Shown here: in pieces, positions 54,003-64,000 of the stretch
Position numbering within the stretch: the stretch's first letter is position 1
How the letters are laid out: every line of letters begins with the position of its first letter
NCBI GenBank assembly: GCA_963580285.1
Contig: OY757023.1
Coordinates: forward strand, 130,294,027-130,358,026
From: Lucinisca nassula
Taxonomy: Eukaryota; Mollusca; Bivalvia; Lucinida; Lucinidae
Length of the DNA: 64,000 bases
Direction of reading: 5' to 3'
The notes under the pieces: generated by a model
The model's input: only the letters and a program-made list of their open reading frames with translations
The model's database searches: none
Told to the model about the DNA's origin: nothing
Made by a program: the position numbers and the translations under genes

Positions 54003-54145
54003 TGTGAAATGTGTAATGCAATCGTTATTTTTTCCACCTTAATTCGCCTATCAGAGTACACCAGGCTCCGTTTCTTCATCGGTGGCATCTGACGGGCAAC
54101 CAGACCTGGTTTCGCCTTCTAAAGACACTCTATAGTGTTATCTTA

Positions 54146-54345
54146 GAGGATCTAAGCCTGTCCAGGTCAGACCTTCCATGGTTATAAACCCTATTCGTTT
54201 CATTGGGTGGTAGGGCTTGAGATGCCATTTCATCTTAAAGTCTGGTCAAAGTCCCACAAAATTGGAAGCAACGTCTCCAAAATGACCTTTACAGTGTTGA
54301 CTGCGATGTTAAACTTCAAATCAAACAAACAAACAAACATGATTT
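54146..54345 (+). mobile_element. SINE-B, 3' part (second partial copy)
   Basis: 'gaggatctaagcctgtccag' to tail 'caaacaaacaaacaaaca'. It overlaps the consensus region of the preceding partial copy, so these are two copies or a rearranged pair, separated by about 145 bp of foreign sequence. Confidence 0.85.
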
Positions 54346-54992
54346 GTGTGTAAGTATGTACACATACTAGTACAGATGGAGGTTCGAATGCACAGAAAAC
54401 TATATCCTTCAGGCATCATCCTATGCGGGTGGATAATAATAAAGAGTCTATCTACCAGATAAAATTGGTTGGGTCCCTAAATGTGTCTTATCACATGGAA
54501 TAAGAATATATATGGTTTATGAACGTGGATCTGAATGGTTTCTGAGATATAGGGCCCTTTATGAAGTGGAGTGGGTGGGGCATGGCCCGGGCACAAATTG
54601 GGGGACCCTGCCATTTTTTATTATTCCCCATTATAAGTCTATGGAAATCACCCGGTAAACAACAAAGAGCAAGTCTAAAAATAAAATGCCGTGTTCCATA
54701 AGATTTAACAGCTTGTGAAACTTACTTAACAAGGTAAAAGCTGGTATCATACATTGCCGACAAAAGGCACCTATGGCCGTCAGCCAGGCTGTTGACGAGA
54801 GTCCCCTATGGCAGTGAAGGGCTTAACAATACATACTCTTAGGTAGCTGATGGCCTATTCACAAATCAGATTTCCTGCAATGCCATCTATTTGCAGCAGC
54901 AAATTGTTTTCCTTAGTGCTTGTCATTTGTTTGCCAATCAGAAGATACATTGCTATGTAAGGTTGTCCCACAACTTAAATGTAAAAAAAAAC
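54346..54992. other. Unassigned
   Basis: Contains 'gttcgaatgcacagaaaact' and one partial unit like those at 55200-56270 ('aagaatatatatggtttatg' at 54503). No gene. Confidence 0.4.
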
Positions 54993-55199
54993 AAGAGGCC
55001 CATGGGCCACTATGCTCACCAGAGCTCAGGTGGGCACTGCCCAATGATAGCCATGTATTTTAACATGATGTGATTTTAATCTACCAATTATAAAGTCTCC
55101 CAAATGAACCCCTATATCCAAATGAGCATCCATCTGGACTCAGTATCTAAAACATTAGGCCTTTTATTAAGTAGAGGGTGTAGGGCAGGGACCCAATGG

Positions 55200-56275
55200 A
55201 GCTCTGGCTGGAATCACTAAACGCGTATTATCATAAGGAATAAGAATATATATGGTGTAGCAGTGGGGATCTGTATACCGGAGTTATAAGGCTTCTTAAG
55301 CGGTGGAGGTGTTTCCAAGATATTGGGTCTTTAATGAAATGAAGGGGTGGGGCACGACTCCGGCACATCCTGGGGGACCCCCAGGTTAGTGTCAATGAAT
55401 GCGTCATATCATAAGAAACAAAAATATATAAGGTTTTGGGGCGGGGATCTGAATGGTTTCTGATATAGATGGCCTTTCGTGAAGTGGAGGGGTGGGGCAA
55501 GGCCCCGGTGCAACCAGGAAGACCTCCAAATTGGTGTCAATGAATGAGTCTCTTCATAAGGAACAAGAATATATAGGGTTTAGGTGTGGGGATCTGTAAG
55601 GTTTCCAAAATATTGGGCCTTTAATGAAATGGAGGGGGTGAGGCATGACCCCCGCACAACCCGGGGACCCCCAGGTTGGTGTCACTGAAAGCGTCTTATC
55701 ATAAGGAACAAGAATATATATGGTTTTTGGGTGGGGATCTAAATGGTTTCTGAGATATATGGCCTTTTGTGAAGAAGAAGTGGTGGTTCAAGGCCCAGGC
55801 ACACCCCGGGAGACCCCCAAGTTGGTGTCAGTGAATGTATAGTTTCATAAGGAACAAGAATATATATGGTTTAGGGGTGGGGATCTGTAAGGTTTCCAAG
55901 ATATTGAGCCTTTTATGGAATGGAGGGGGTGGGGCATGACCCCGGTACGTACTGGGGGACTCCCAGGTTGGGGTCACTGAATGCATCTTATCATTAGGAA
56001 CAATAATATATATGGTTTAGGGGTGGGGATCTGTAAGGTTTCCAAGATATTGGGCCTTTTATGGAATGGAGGGGGTGGGGCATGACCCCAGCACATACCG
56101 GCGGACCCCCAGGTTGGTGTCACTGAATGCATCTTATCATAAGGAACAAGAATATGTATGGTTTTGGGGTGGGGATCTGGATGGTTTCTGAGTTATATGG
56201 CCTTTTATGAAGTGGAGGGGGTAGGGCATGGTCCCGGCTTAACCTGGAGGACCCCCATGTTGGCATTAAAGCATA
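55200..56275. repeat. Tandem array, ~145-bp unit, about 7 copies
   Basis: 'aggaacaagaatatatatgg' variants at 55218, 55418, 55560, 55708, 55852, 55998 and 56142, each followed by 'tggggatctg' and 'gagggggtggggcatgaccc'. Confidence 0.92.
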
Positions 56276-57084
56276 TGGCTGAGAGACATTTACAAAAGGA
56301 ACATTTCTATAAAAGTTTTGTCAAAATATCTGCAATGACTTGGCAGTATATGCCAGTAAATGCCATTTTTCAGTTTTCCCCATTATAAGTCTATGGAAAA
56401 TCTAAGCTGCCATAGCAACCAAACTGAAGAGTCAAAGGAGCAGTCTCTATAAGGCTATTTTCATGGCCACAACCAATTTCCTTTAAACTTTGTAGCTTCA
56501 AATTGGTACATATTGGCTGTCTAATGGTGAATTTGTAGACTCTTTGGTCCACTGGTTTATGCTGTATACACTATTAAAGTGGGTGGGGTAATGTCACCCC
56601 ATCAAGGGTATACTAACAAAAATGCTATTATTTTTGTTCAAAGTGCATGACTGGAGGCGATGTTTGCCGTATGCTTACTACCCTTTTAGGCATAACAGCC
56701 GGTGATAACAGTCTTATAAATATCAAACAAGAGAAGAGTTTATACGCGCTTGTAAGTTGTACCCAAATATTAGTAATTTTTATTCCCCAACTTTACGAAA
56801 AACCACAACACCTTTACAGTTTTCAACTTATTTCAAAGATCTTTCATATATATAATGTTCATGTAATAGTCATTCTAGGTATATGTCAGAATTATTGTTA
56901 GTTCCTAAAACTAAAAGAGTTACCTGCCCCTGAAATTGGATTTTACCCATTTTTTTTAAATCGGAGTGCATTTATCCGTTTGTAGTACTCACAACTTCAT
57001 TTGGAAGTGAATAAACCGATTCCATGCAAATATAATTAAATAGATGTGGACAAAGAAGTCATTTGATTTAATAGTGCATGCTAG

Positions 57085-57175
57085 CAAGCACATGAGCACA
57101 ACATCCCACAGTACGAGCACCACTTTTTCACCAACAGTACCATCCAGTGATTGGGTTCAGTCCTCGTGGTCTAAT
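57085..57175 (-). pseudogene. Inverted partial copy of the transposase SWIM-coding segment
   Basis: The minus strand here reads GLNPITGWYC, a stop, then KSGARTVGCCAHV, matching 59675-59760 in reverse. It directly adjoins the left TIR, so the inverted repeat of element B extends into coding sequence with a deletion of about 330 bp between. Confidence 0.85.
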
Positions 57176-57429
57176 TACATTGCAAAACGAACAAACAATT
57201 CTTACATAGTCGCCAACATATGGTATTTTACTATTGGATATTTTGTTGCTAAGGCCTTACACTTTGTAATTCTCCCATTAGCTGATTCGACAACCTATCT
57301 CACTTTGTACCTAGCCTTGAATCATTCGCCTCTTCAGTCGTATATTGCTTCTGAGATTTGGTTAGGAAGTGAAGCATATGAGAATTGATTTCATAACCCT
57401 TTAGTATTTCTCTAACATCCCTGAATCAT

Positions 57430-58118
57430 ACATCAACTTTTGCAAATGTCCTATTGGGGATTCAAATTCTGATGTTGCAATCGCAGTGGCTGATGGAACA
57501 TACATATATATTGAGAAGAGTGGAAACTACTCATTTCAGAGAAGATCTTATTCCGTTCATAAAGGACAGCCTTTGCTGAAACCTATGATGCTTGTGGCCA
57601 CTGATGGTTGCATTTTGACTGTGATGGGACCATATCTTGCAGATGGGAAAAACACAGATGCTAAGATTTCGGAACACATGTTAAAGACTAATGCAGAAAA
57701 TATTACTGACTGATTTGAAGTTCTCGTTGTAGACCGTGGCTTCAGGGATGCCATAGATATACTAAAGGATTTTGGAATCAATTTTTTTATATGCCTCACT
57801 TCCTAAAGAAATCTCAGAAGCAACATACGACTGAAGAGGTAAATGAGTCGAGGCTAGTTACAAAGGTGAGATCGGTTGTCGAATCAGCTAATTGGAGAAT
57901 TAAAAAGTGGAAAGCCCTAAGCAACACAATGCCCAGTAGTCAAATACCATATGTTGGCGACTATGTAAGGATTGTTTGCTCATTGTGCAATGCATTTAGA
58001 CAACCTTTGGTAACAAGCAAAGATTCAGGCAAAGTAATTGCTAGAAGAATGATGGCCCTAGCAAAAACTCCAAATAAGCTGCGGGATAAGGTTGTAACAA
58101 GAATTCCGCCGAAGGCTA
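57430..58118 (+). pseudogene. Element B transposase, DDE catalytic domain
   Basis: After a frameshifted lead (TTFANVLLGD-like) the main frame runs DVAIAVADGTYIYIEKSGNY, SFQRRSYSVHKGQPLLKPMM, VATDGCILTVMGPYLADG and a TGA stop at 57711-57713. It continues in frame with VLVVDRGFRDAIDILKDFG. After a one-base shift come PHFLKKSQKQH and VVESANWRIKKWKALSNTMP. Likely catalytic acids are D at 57492 (ADGT), D at 57732 (VVDRG) and E at 57881 (VESAN). The pattern fits DDE_Tnp_4-like (IS5/PIF-Harbinger-type) transposases. The usual Gly of SANGR is Trp. The protein breaks off after RIPPKA at the next insertion. N-terminal parts are mostly missing. Confidence 0.85.
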
Positions 58119-58907
58119 TGTCGCGCCCGTGGGGGCGCAAAGTAATCGAACCATGATATGTAGGTCAAGGTCAAACATAGATGCTTGCTCAAAAGATCCC
58201 ATCCTCAAATGTAAGATTGTACTAAGTATCATTAATGAAGCTCTAATAATTCTTGAGAAATGAACTTAACCATTAGGGTGAACGCTAGGGTGGTCACAAT
58301 ATTTTACAAAGTCAGTGAACCATGAAATTTAGGTCAAGGTCAAATATGGATGCTTGCATTTAAGTTGCAATCCCCGGATTCAAGTTTGCACCAAATATCA
58401 TTAATGAAGCTCTTATAAATCTTGAGAAATAAACTTGACCAAAACTTGACCATTAGGGTGAATGCTAGGGTGGTCGCAATATTTTACAAAGTCAGTGAAC
58501 CATGAAATATAGGTCAAGGTTAAATATGGATGCTTGAATTCAAGTTGCCATCCACAGATACAAGTTTGTACCACATATCATTAATGAAGCTCTTATAGTT
58601 CTTGAGAAATAAACGTGACCATTAGGTGGACGCTAGGGTGGTCGCAGTATTTTACAAAGTCAGTGAACCATGAAATGTAGGTCAAGGTCACATATTGATG
58701 CTTGCATGTAAGTTGTCATCCCCAGAATCAAGTTTGTACCAAGTATCATTAATGAAGCTCTTATAGTTCTTGAGAAATAAACTTGACCATTAGGGTGAAC
58801 GCTAGGGTGGTCGCAAATGATGACGCCTTGACGAACGGACGAACAAACGTACGAACGGACGGAAAACCGGGCGCCTATATCGCGCCATGCTAATAGCAGG
58901 CGCGACA
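58119..58907. mobile_element. MITE-like element with TGTCGCGCC ends and a ~170-bp tandem core (4 copies)
   Basis: Perfect 9-bp inverted ends, TGTCGCGCC at 58119 and GGCGCGACA ending at 58907. Core units start at 'catgatatgtaggtcaagg'-type motifs near 58152, 58321, 58500 and 58669 (periods 169, 179, 169) and contain 'tgaccattagggtgaacgct'. A 'gaacggacgaacaaacgtac' stretch precedes the right end. It interrupts the transposase gene. Confidence 0.9.
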
Positions 58908-59425
58908 AAAAATGGCTGGGATAAATCAAAGCACTGAGAGTACTGGTGGGTCGATTGTCTCTGAGTGTAGTTAGGAAAAATGGGCCTGAGCGTGGACTTT
59001 TTCGTTTAACCCTTAAACTCCTTTACTGAAAGCAAACCGTGTAGACCCTGATCAGACACTGCGTTTTTCGGTGCCTGATCCTTAAATCCCTATACTCTAA
59101 GCAAGCAGTGAAGACCCTGATCAGACGCCGCGTTCTGTGGCATCTGATCTGGGTCTACACTGTTTGCCTAGCCCAACCCATGATTCCAGCCCAGATTTTT
59201 ACAGTTAACCTTTTAAGTAAACACGCTGACCTCACTGCGATAAAATTCTATAAATAATCTGCGTGGATTCCTACAAATCAGTGATGAGAGCCTTTTCGCG
59301 CGCTTTTGATTGATTGGTCAATAATGGTCATGTGGTTATCTCCGCGTTGGTCACGTGGACATTTGCAAGAATCGACTTTCTACCGTATGGTACATTTGGG
59401 TCGATTGATAAACAATCGACCCAAA
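58908..59425. repeat. Small-hairpin repeat in transposase gap
   Basis: Starts 'ggataaatcaaagcactgag', shared with 63119. Includes 'tagaccctgatcagacgccg' to 'ctgatctgggtcta' (a hairpin block) and near the end 'tttgggtcgattg' with 'caatcgacccaaa'. Related blocks lie at 18970, 27410 and 63119-63370. Confidence 0.6.
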
Positions 59426-59900
59426 AACGGGTTATTTGGAAAAAGATCGATGATGAGAAACTTGAGAATTTCCCAGAGATGACTGAGGATGAACTCAGGG
59501 ATTTGAAACTGGGTATTTACCAGCTGAAACAAGCCAAATCCTACACAGATGAACATTTGACGACAAAGGATCATATGAGATAATGGCACACAAAGAAGCA
59601 GATGTTGCTCTCAAAGCACAGATACGTTCTCGCCACACGTCTAATAAAACATAAAACATGTGGGTTGAATATACACAAGGACTGAACCCAATCACTGGAT
59701 GGTATTGTGGGTGCAGAAGTGGAGCTCGTACCGTGGGATGTTGCGCACATGTGGCTTCTGTTCTCTGTTATTTGGGATATTACCGGAACAAAACAGAAAA
59801 TAGTGAGGCAAAACCAAGCCGGGAACATATTCATTTTGTTTATGATGCTGCTGTTGACACATGGAGTACATCTAGCGATTCAGAGGAAGATCAGTAAATA
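59426..59900 (+). pseudogene. Element B transposase, C-terminal part with SWIM-type zinc motif
   Basis: VIWKKIDDEKLENFPEMTED, then ELRDLKLGIYQLKQAKSYTD and EHLTTKDHMR with a stop. After a shift come HKEADVALKAQIRSRHTSNK and a TAA, then WVEYTQGLNPITGWYCGC, SGARTVGCCAHVASVL and an acidic C-terminus SDSEEDQ with the real stop at 59895-59897. CxC-x8-CxH matches the SWIM pattern. Two or more breaks make it non-functional, but the protein order is clear and matches element A. Confidence 0.87.
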
Positions 59901-61268
59901 AACAAAATTCTTAAACATGTCGTGAGACCATACAGGCTTATATTTAAGCACAGTATCAGTCTATAATGAGGTTCCACAACATGAGCAAAGCCTGCTTTGG
60001 TGGTCAAAAATGTTTGACAGATGCCAAATGTTCCATTTGCACCTGGAAATTAAGAGTTCATAAATAACCAAAAAAAAAATAAAGGAAATACTAGCATGCA
60101 CTATTAAATCAAATGGCTTCCTTGCCCACATCTATTTAATAATATTTGCATGGAATCAGTTTATTCACTTTCAAATGAAGTTGTGAGTACTACAAACGGA
60201 TAAATGCACTCCGATTTAAAAAAATTGGGTAAAATCCAATTTCAGGGGCAGGTAACTCTTTTAGTTTTAGGAACTAACAATAATTCTGACATATACCTAG
60301 AATGACTATTACATGAACATTATATATATGAAAGATCTTTGAAATAAGTTGAAAACTGTAAAGGTGTTGTGGTTTTTCGTAAAGTTGGGGAATACAAATT
60401 ACTAATATTTGGGTACAACTTACAAGCGCGTATAAACTCTTCTCTTGTTTGATATTTATAAGACTGTTATCACCGGCTGTTATGCCTAAAAGGGTAGTAA
60501 GCATACGGCAAACATCGCCTCCAGTCATGCACTTTGAACAAAAATAATAGCATTTTTGTTGGTATACCCTTGATGGGGTGACATTACCCCACCCACTTTA
60601 ATAGTGTAAACAGCAAAAACCAGTGGACCAAAGAGTCTACAAATTCAACATTAGACAGCCAATATGTACCAATTGGAAGCTACAAAGTTTAAAGTAAATC
60701 GGTCGTGGCCATGAAAACAGCCTTATAGAGACTGCTCCTTTTATAAAAAAAATACAAAATCTGTAAAGGCAAATATGGTGAATATTTCCAAAAACTCTCA
60801 GCCTTATAGAGCATTCGGTTTCTGAGGAGATGATTTTTGAAGTATTTTTTTTTCTATTTTTTTTTATTTTGGTTTCCATGGCAACCAATACAAATGAGCA
60901 GTAGGCCTAAAATCATACGGCAGATAGTAGATTGCCTAAGGAACATTTTTATGTAAGTTTTGTCAAAATATCTGCAGAGGCTTGGCAGTAAATGCCATTT
61001 TTCAATTTTTCCCATTATAAGTCTATGGAAACTACAAGTTGCCATAGCAACCAAACTAATGAGACGATTTTGATAAAAAAAACACAAACTTTCAATCCCC
61101 CATCCCAAGGATGCTACAGATAAAATTTGAGCCCAATCGGCCCAGTGGCTTCAGAGGAGATGTCCTTTGAAAATGTTGACGTCATAGGACAGACGACGAC
61201 GACGACGACGACGGACAACTGCCTATCCTATAAGCTCCCCCGGAGCCTTCGGCTCTGGTGAGCTAAAA

Positions 61269-61407
61269 AAAACACTGAGTGATTAAATACTGAACACAAC
61301 TCTAACAATTGACCTTAAGTTACTAAAGGACAAATCTGTATTAATGCTGTTGTTCATGTAACTAATGGTTATAAATAGAAAATAGTCAGACTACTTTTAT
61401 CGATGGT
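61269..61407. other. Unassigned spacer
   Basis: Nothing recognised. Confidence 0.4.
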
Positions 61408-61419
61408 ACCTGTTATGTC

Positions 61420-61718
61420 GGGCCCCGCCCATCAGGTTGAAGATATAGATAGGCTGCACGATGCTTCCACGCAGAGCTTAAACCGACCCGCACACAAGTA
61501 CTGGTAAAGCGCTTAGAGGATCTAAGCCTGCCCAGGCAAAGTGGTGCGAGTCGGCCCGTCCATGCTTATAAACCCTATTGGTTTCATTGAGCAGCAGGGC
61601 TTGAGATGTCATTTCATCTCAATGTCGGGTAAAATCCCACAAAATTGGAAGCAACGTCTCCAAAATGACCTTTACATTGTTTACCGGGACGTTAAACCTT
61701 ATATCAAACAAACAAAAA
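61420..61718 (+). mobile_element. SINE-B copy with perfect 12-bp target-site duplication
   Basis: 'acctgttatgtc' at 61408-61419 and 61719-61730. Head 'gggccccgcccatcagg', tail 'atatcaaacaaacaaaaa'. A near-complete copy that defines the family boundaries. Confidence 0.95.
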
Positions 61719-61730
61719 ACCTGTTATGTC

Positions 61731-63118
61731 AGAGAGTTGTGTTAGAGCTATCTATGGAATCTGGTTGGGTTTGCCAAACACTGAATACACAGATCAGGTG
61801 TCGGGGAATGCGGTTTCCGCTCAGCCGGCTGCTCAGGACCACACTATTTGTTTAAAGAATCTGGTTAGCAATTAAAACCTCCCAGTGAAAGTATATCAGC
61901 TAAAATCAGTCCAATATTTTAACTCACAGCAGGTTTATCTGTATGTTCCGCTGGAACTCAATGAGATAGCAGCCTTTGACATCATACATGTTAACTTCTA
62001 TGCAAGCATGTATATTAGTTCATTGTTTAACCTACCATTTATGCCATATTTTTGTGTTTAACCCATGTCTTGCTGAACCAGGATATACTCCGCCTTTCTA
62101 AACAGTGTGGATCCAGATAGAAGCCATCTGCTAAGGATCTACACTGTGTGTGATTCTGTTTGACAGTTTGAATGAATACATTAAATATCAAGTACATGAA
62201 TGCATTAATGCATCACAATAACAAATCAGAAGCAAAGGCAATGATCTGTAGAATGAACACCCTTTTAAACCCCACTTTACATAGGTAAAAGTCGGAAGAG
62301 TAGGTGATGTCATTATTTTAATTTATTAGCAACATCTTTTTATTGGAATAGTTCTTTATTTTCTTATTGTGATTTTTTTCCTGTGACCTTTTTCTGTGAC
62401 TATTTCCGTGACTTTTTTCTGCGCGCCGAAAGTACAGAGAGACAAAGTGAACATAATATATAATCTTGGCTTGCGAAGATGAGTAAATTCTTACTTTATT
62501 CCCTGATCAAATCCATTTTTAATGGCAGATTCAATCTGTCATTTCTAGCTATCCTGCGTGTTGTAAAGTAGTTCCGGCTTTCTTACGACTTTCTTCCGGC
62601 TTTGACCGCCAAAGAAATATGAGTCCGCACAAACTGTAGTCCGGTTTGGCGCAGTTATCAAAATTGTACATCCTTTAATCGCAATACAAACTTTTGAAGC
62701 AAACGACTTGACGATTTTATCTTACCTTCAAGAGAATAGATTCAGCATTTCATATGAATCAGCTGCATCATGCGAGACTGTATACCCAGATCAAAGGGGC
62801 GTCTGCTTGGACGTCTGCTCAGGTTTTACACTGTTTTCTAACAGTGCTGTCAATATTTAATCCTTATAGACCAGCCGGTCAGCTGCAGACCAGAATATTA
62901 ATGGATTTTCCGACATTCGAGGTCAAATCTAGGTCAGTAACAACTAGGTGTATATCAGACTTTGCGAGAAAGGCTGTCCCTTTCAACCCTGGAATATGGT
63001 ACAGATACCTATGCAAACAGTGTAGGTCCTGTGATATAATTATAGGTGCCATATTTAGCAGAATGGATGAGCCCAACTTCAGTGATGGAAGAGTACACTC
63101 CAGAAACTCAAGGCAGTG
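61731..63118. other. No gene recognised; hairpin MITE fragment at ~62255-62300
   Basis: 'gaacacccttttaaacccca' with 'ctttacataggtaaaa' is the arm region of the hairpin MITE (copy 10, fragment). A 'gtgtggatcc..gatagaagc' hairpin-like block lies near 62105. The 121-codon frame at 62754-63119 shows no domain. Confidence 0.5.
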
Positions 63119-63792
63119 AATAAATCAAAGCACTGACACCAATCATGCCGATTGTCTCTAAATGCAGGCTGGTCATGAACGAGGACTTGGACTGATCCGT
63201 TTAAACTTAAGATGTTAGGAACTGATGCAAAAATGTAGAACAAGATCAGCACCGTGTTCTGTGGCATTTGATCTTAGTCTTCATTGTTTGCCAGATCGAA
63301 CATTTGATTCAAGTGCAGTGTACCCAACACTGACAAACGACCCGGCTATGTTTGGGTTGTTTGTTTGGCATTCGACCCAAAGTTACTAATAAGAAAAGCG
63401 ATTCAGAGCTAACGTCTACTGACTATCTCGGAATAACCTTTTTCTTGCAGAAAACAGCCGCAGTGAGATCAGGGTATTCCATAAGACTGAAGAGGGTCAT
63501 CCTGAAATTGTAGGGTGAGCTTGGCAAACAGTGTAGACCAAGTTCAAACGCTGCAGAATGCGCTTCTTATCAAAATCTTCACTATTTGTTTGGAATTGCA
63601 GAGTTTAATTAAACAATTTAAATCTCAGCCCAGGACTTTTACCCCAACCTGAATCCCACCAACACTTTCGGTGCTATGATTCTGAAACCAAACGATTGCA
63701 TGATTACAATACGCTTATGCGCCATGCCCTTAAGCTAAAAAGGTTAAATAAATCAACCGTGACGTATGGTTACAAGCCTGGCCACGATCCTG
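63119..63792. repeat. Small-hairpin repeat copy and unassigned sequence
   Basis: 'ataaatcaaagcactgacac', 'agatcagcaccgtgttctgt' with 'ggcatttgatctta', and 'ggcattcgacccaaagtt' parallel 58908-59425. The remainder is unassigned. Confidence 0.55.
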
Positions 63793-64000
63793 TGTTTTGT
63801 TTTGTTTGATTTGAGGTTTAACGTCCCCGTCAACACTGTATAGGTCATTTTGGAGACGTTGCTTCCAATTTTAGGGACTTTTACCTGACACTGAGATGAA
63901 ATGACATCTCAAGCCCTGCCCCCAATGAAACCAATAGGGTTTATATGCATGGAGGCTTTGCACCGCTTTGCCTGGGCAGGCTTAGATCGTCTAAGCAGAT
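63793..64000 (-). mobile_element. SINE-B copy, cut by window end
   Basis: Tail 'ttttgtttgatttgaggttt' at the left. The sequence runs to 'gcaggcttagatcgtctaag' at the window edge, so the head lies outside. Confidence 0.92.

Larger units (their letters stand above)
56434..60741 (+). mobile_element. Element B: 4.3 kb DNA transposon with ~650-bp terminal inverted repeats and DDE/SWIM transposase
   Basis: The left TIR 'aaaggagcagtctctataag' to about 57100 is repeated in reverse from 60741 to about 60075, almost identical, including the same 84-codon fortuitous frame in each arm. The interior holds the transposase in pieces (57430-59897), broken by a 789-bp MITE-like insertion and about 500 bp of other repeat. 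Outer end and protein family match element A. No target-site duplication is evident. Confidence 0.9.
54993..61268. mobile_element. Large non-autonomous element with CTCACCAGAGC inverted ends, hosting element B
   Basis: Left 'acaagaggcccatgggccac' with 'tatgCTCACCAGAGC' (about 55014-55027). Right 'ggcttcGGCTCTGGTGAGctaaaa' type end near 61262, where GCTCTGGTGAG is the complement. The arms outside element B share 'cccattataagtctatgga' with 'gccatagcaaccaaact' at 56380-56430 and 61010-61055. Without element B it would be about 2 kb. Confidence 0.65.

Noticed and set aside
56647..56901. 84-codon frame present identically at 56647-56901 (+) and 60274-60528 (-)
   Set aside because: The identity comes from the two TIR arms of element B. 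It could be a TIR-encoded peptide, but there is no motif or codon evidence.
57044..57388. 114-codon plus-strand frame
   Set aside because: Its first part is the antisense of the inverted SWIM-coding copy; not an independent gene.
62754..63119. 121-codon frame as a host gene
   Set aside because: No domain, overlapping antisense frame, and partly within a repeat seen at 58908.

Overview
The window looks like nuclear DNA of a marine mollusc, most likely a bivalve. This is an inference from the repeat content, which resembles bivalve genomes: tRNA-headed SINEs, Penelope-like elements (PLEs), several LINE clades, MITE-like elements built around internal satellite arrays, long microsatellites and no prokaryotic gene organisation. 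I see one piece of plausible host coding sequence, a von Willebrand factor D (VWD) exon at 31682-31890 with good splice sites. Almost everything else I can identify is mobile or tandemly repeated DNA, most of it broken.

Layout. 1-3.5 kb: a (TA)n tract, a seven-copy satellite of about 240 bp, and a PLE endonuclease fragment with an in-frame triplication. 5.0-15.3 kb: a nested stack. A minus-strand LINE (LINE2) is split by a short PLE tail (X). X is split by a second LINE (LINE1), and LINE1 is split by a 1.5 kb PLE copy (Y). Y fuses in frame with LINE1 and makes a 710-codon open frame with two reverse-transcriptase catalytic centres. LINE2 is also interrupted by a 4.4 kb DNA transposon (element A) with terminal inverted repeats of about 740 bp, and by another PLE tail (Z). 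19.8-28.1 kb: a Tc1-like transposon split at a 10-bp duplication, the insert beginning with a Tx1/L1-like LINE (LINE3). 28.1-30.8 kb: tandem units of about 1.1 kb.

31.3-40 kb: the VWD exon, long perfect and near-perfect palindromes, a MITE made of a 21-bp palindromic unit, a PLE reverse transcriptase lying head to head with a PLE GIY-YIG endonuclease, and a tandem array of 341-bp units that each carry a foldable tRNA-like sequence. 40-54 kb: SINEs, an inverted SINE duplication and minisatellites rich in the mollusc-style 'gaccttgacctt' motif. 55-61.3 kb: a large element with CTCACCAGAGC ends. Inside it is a second long-TIR transposon (element B), which carries a broken DDE transposase with a C-terminal SWIM-type zinc motif. 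Element A keeps only the C-terminal part of the same protein. 61.3-64 kb: SINEs and degraded repeats.

Three themes recur. One hairpin MITE family appears about ten times. One roughly 290-bp SINE-like family (called SINE-B here) appears at about a dozen loci, five with visible target-site duplications. Foldback palindromes are unusually frequent. SINE-B and a tRNA-headed SINE (SINE-A) share their 3' ends, so one LINE may mobilise both. Positions of repeat edges are by eye and may be off by several bases. No alignment, folding or database search was run.
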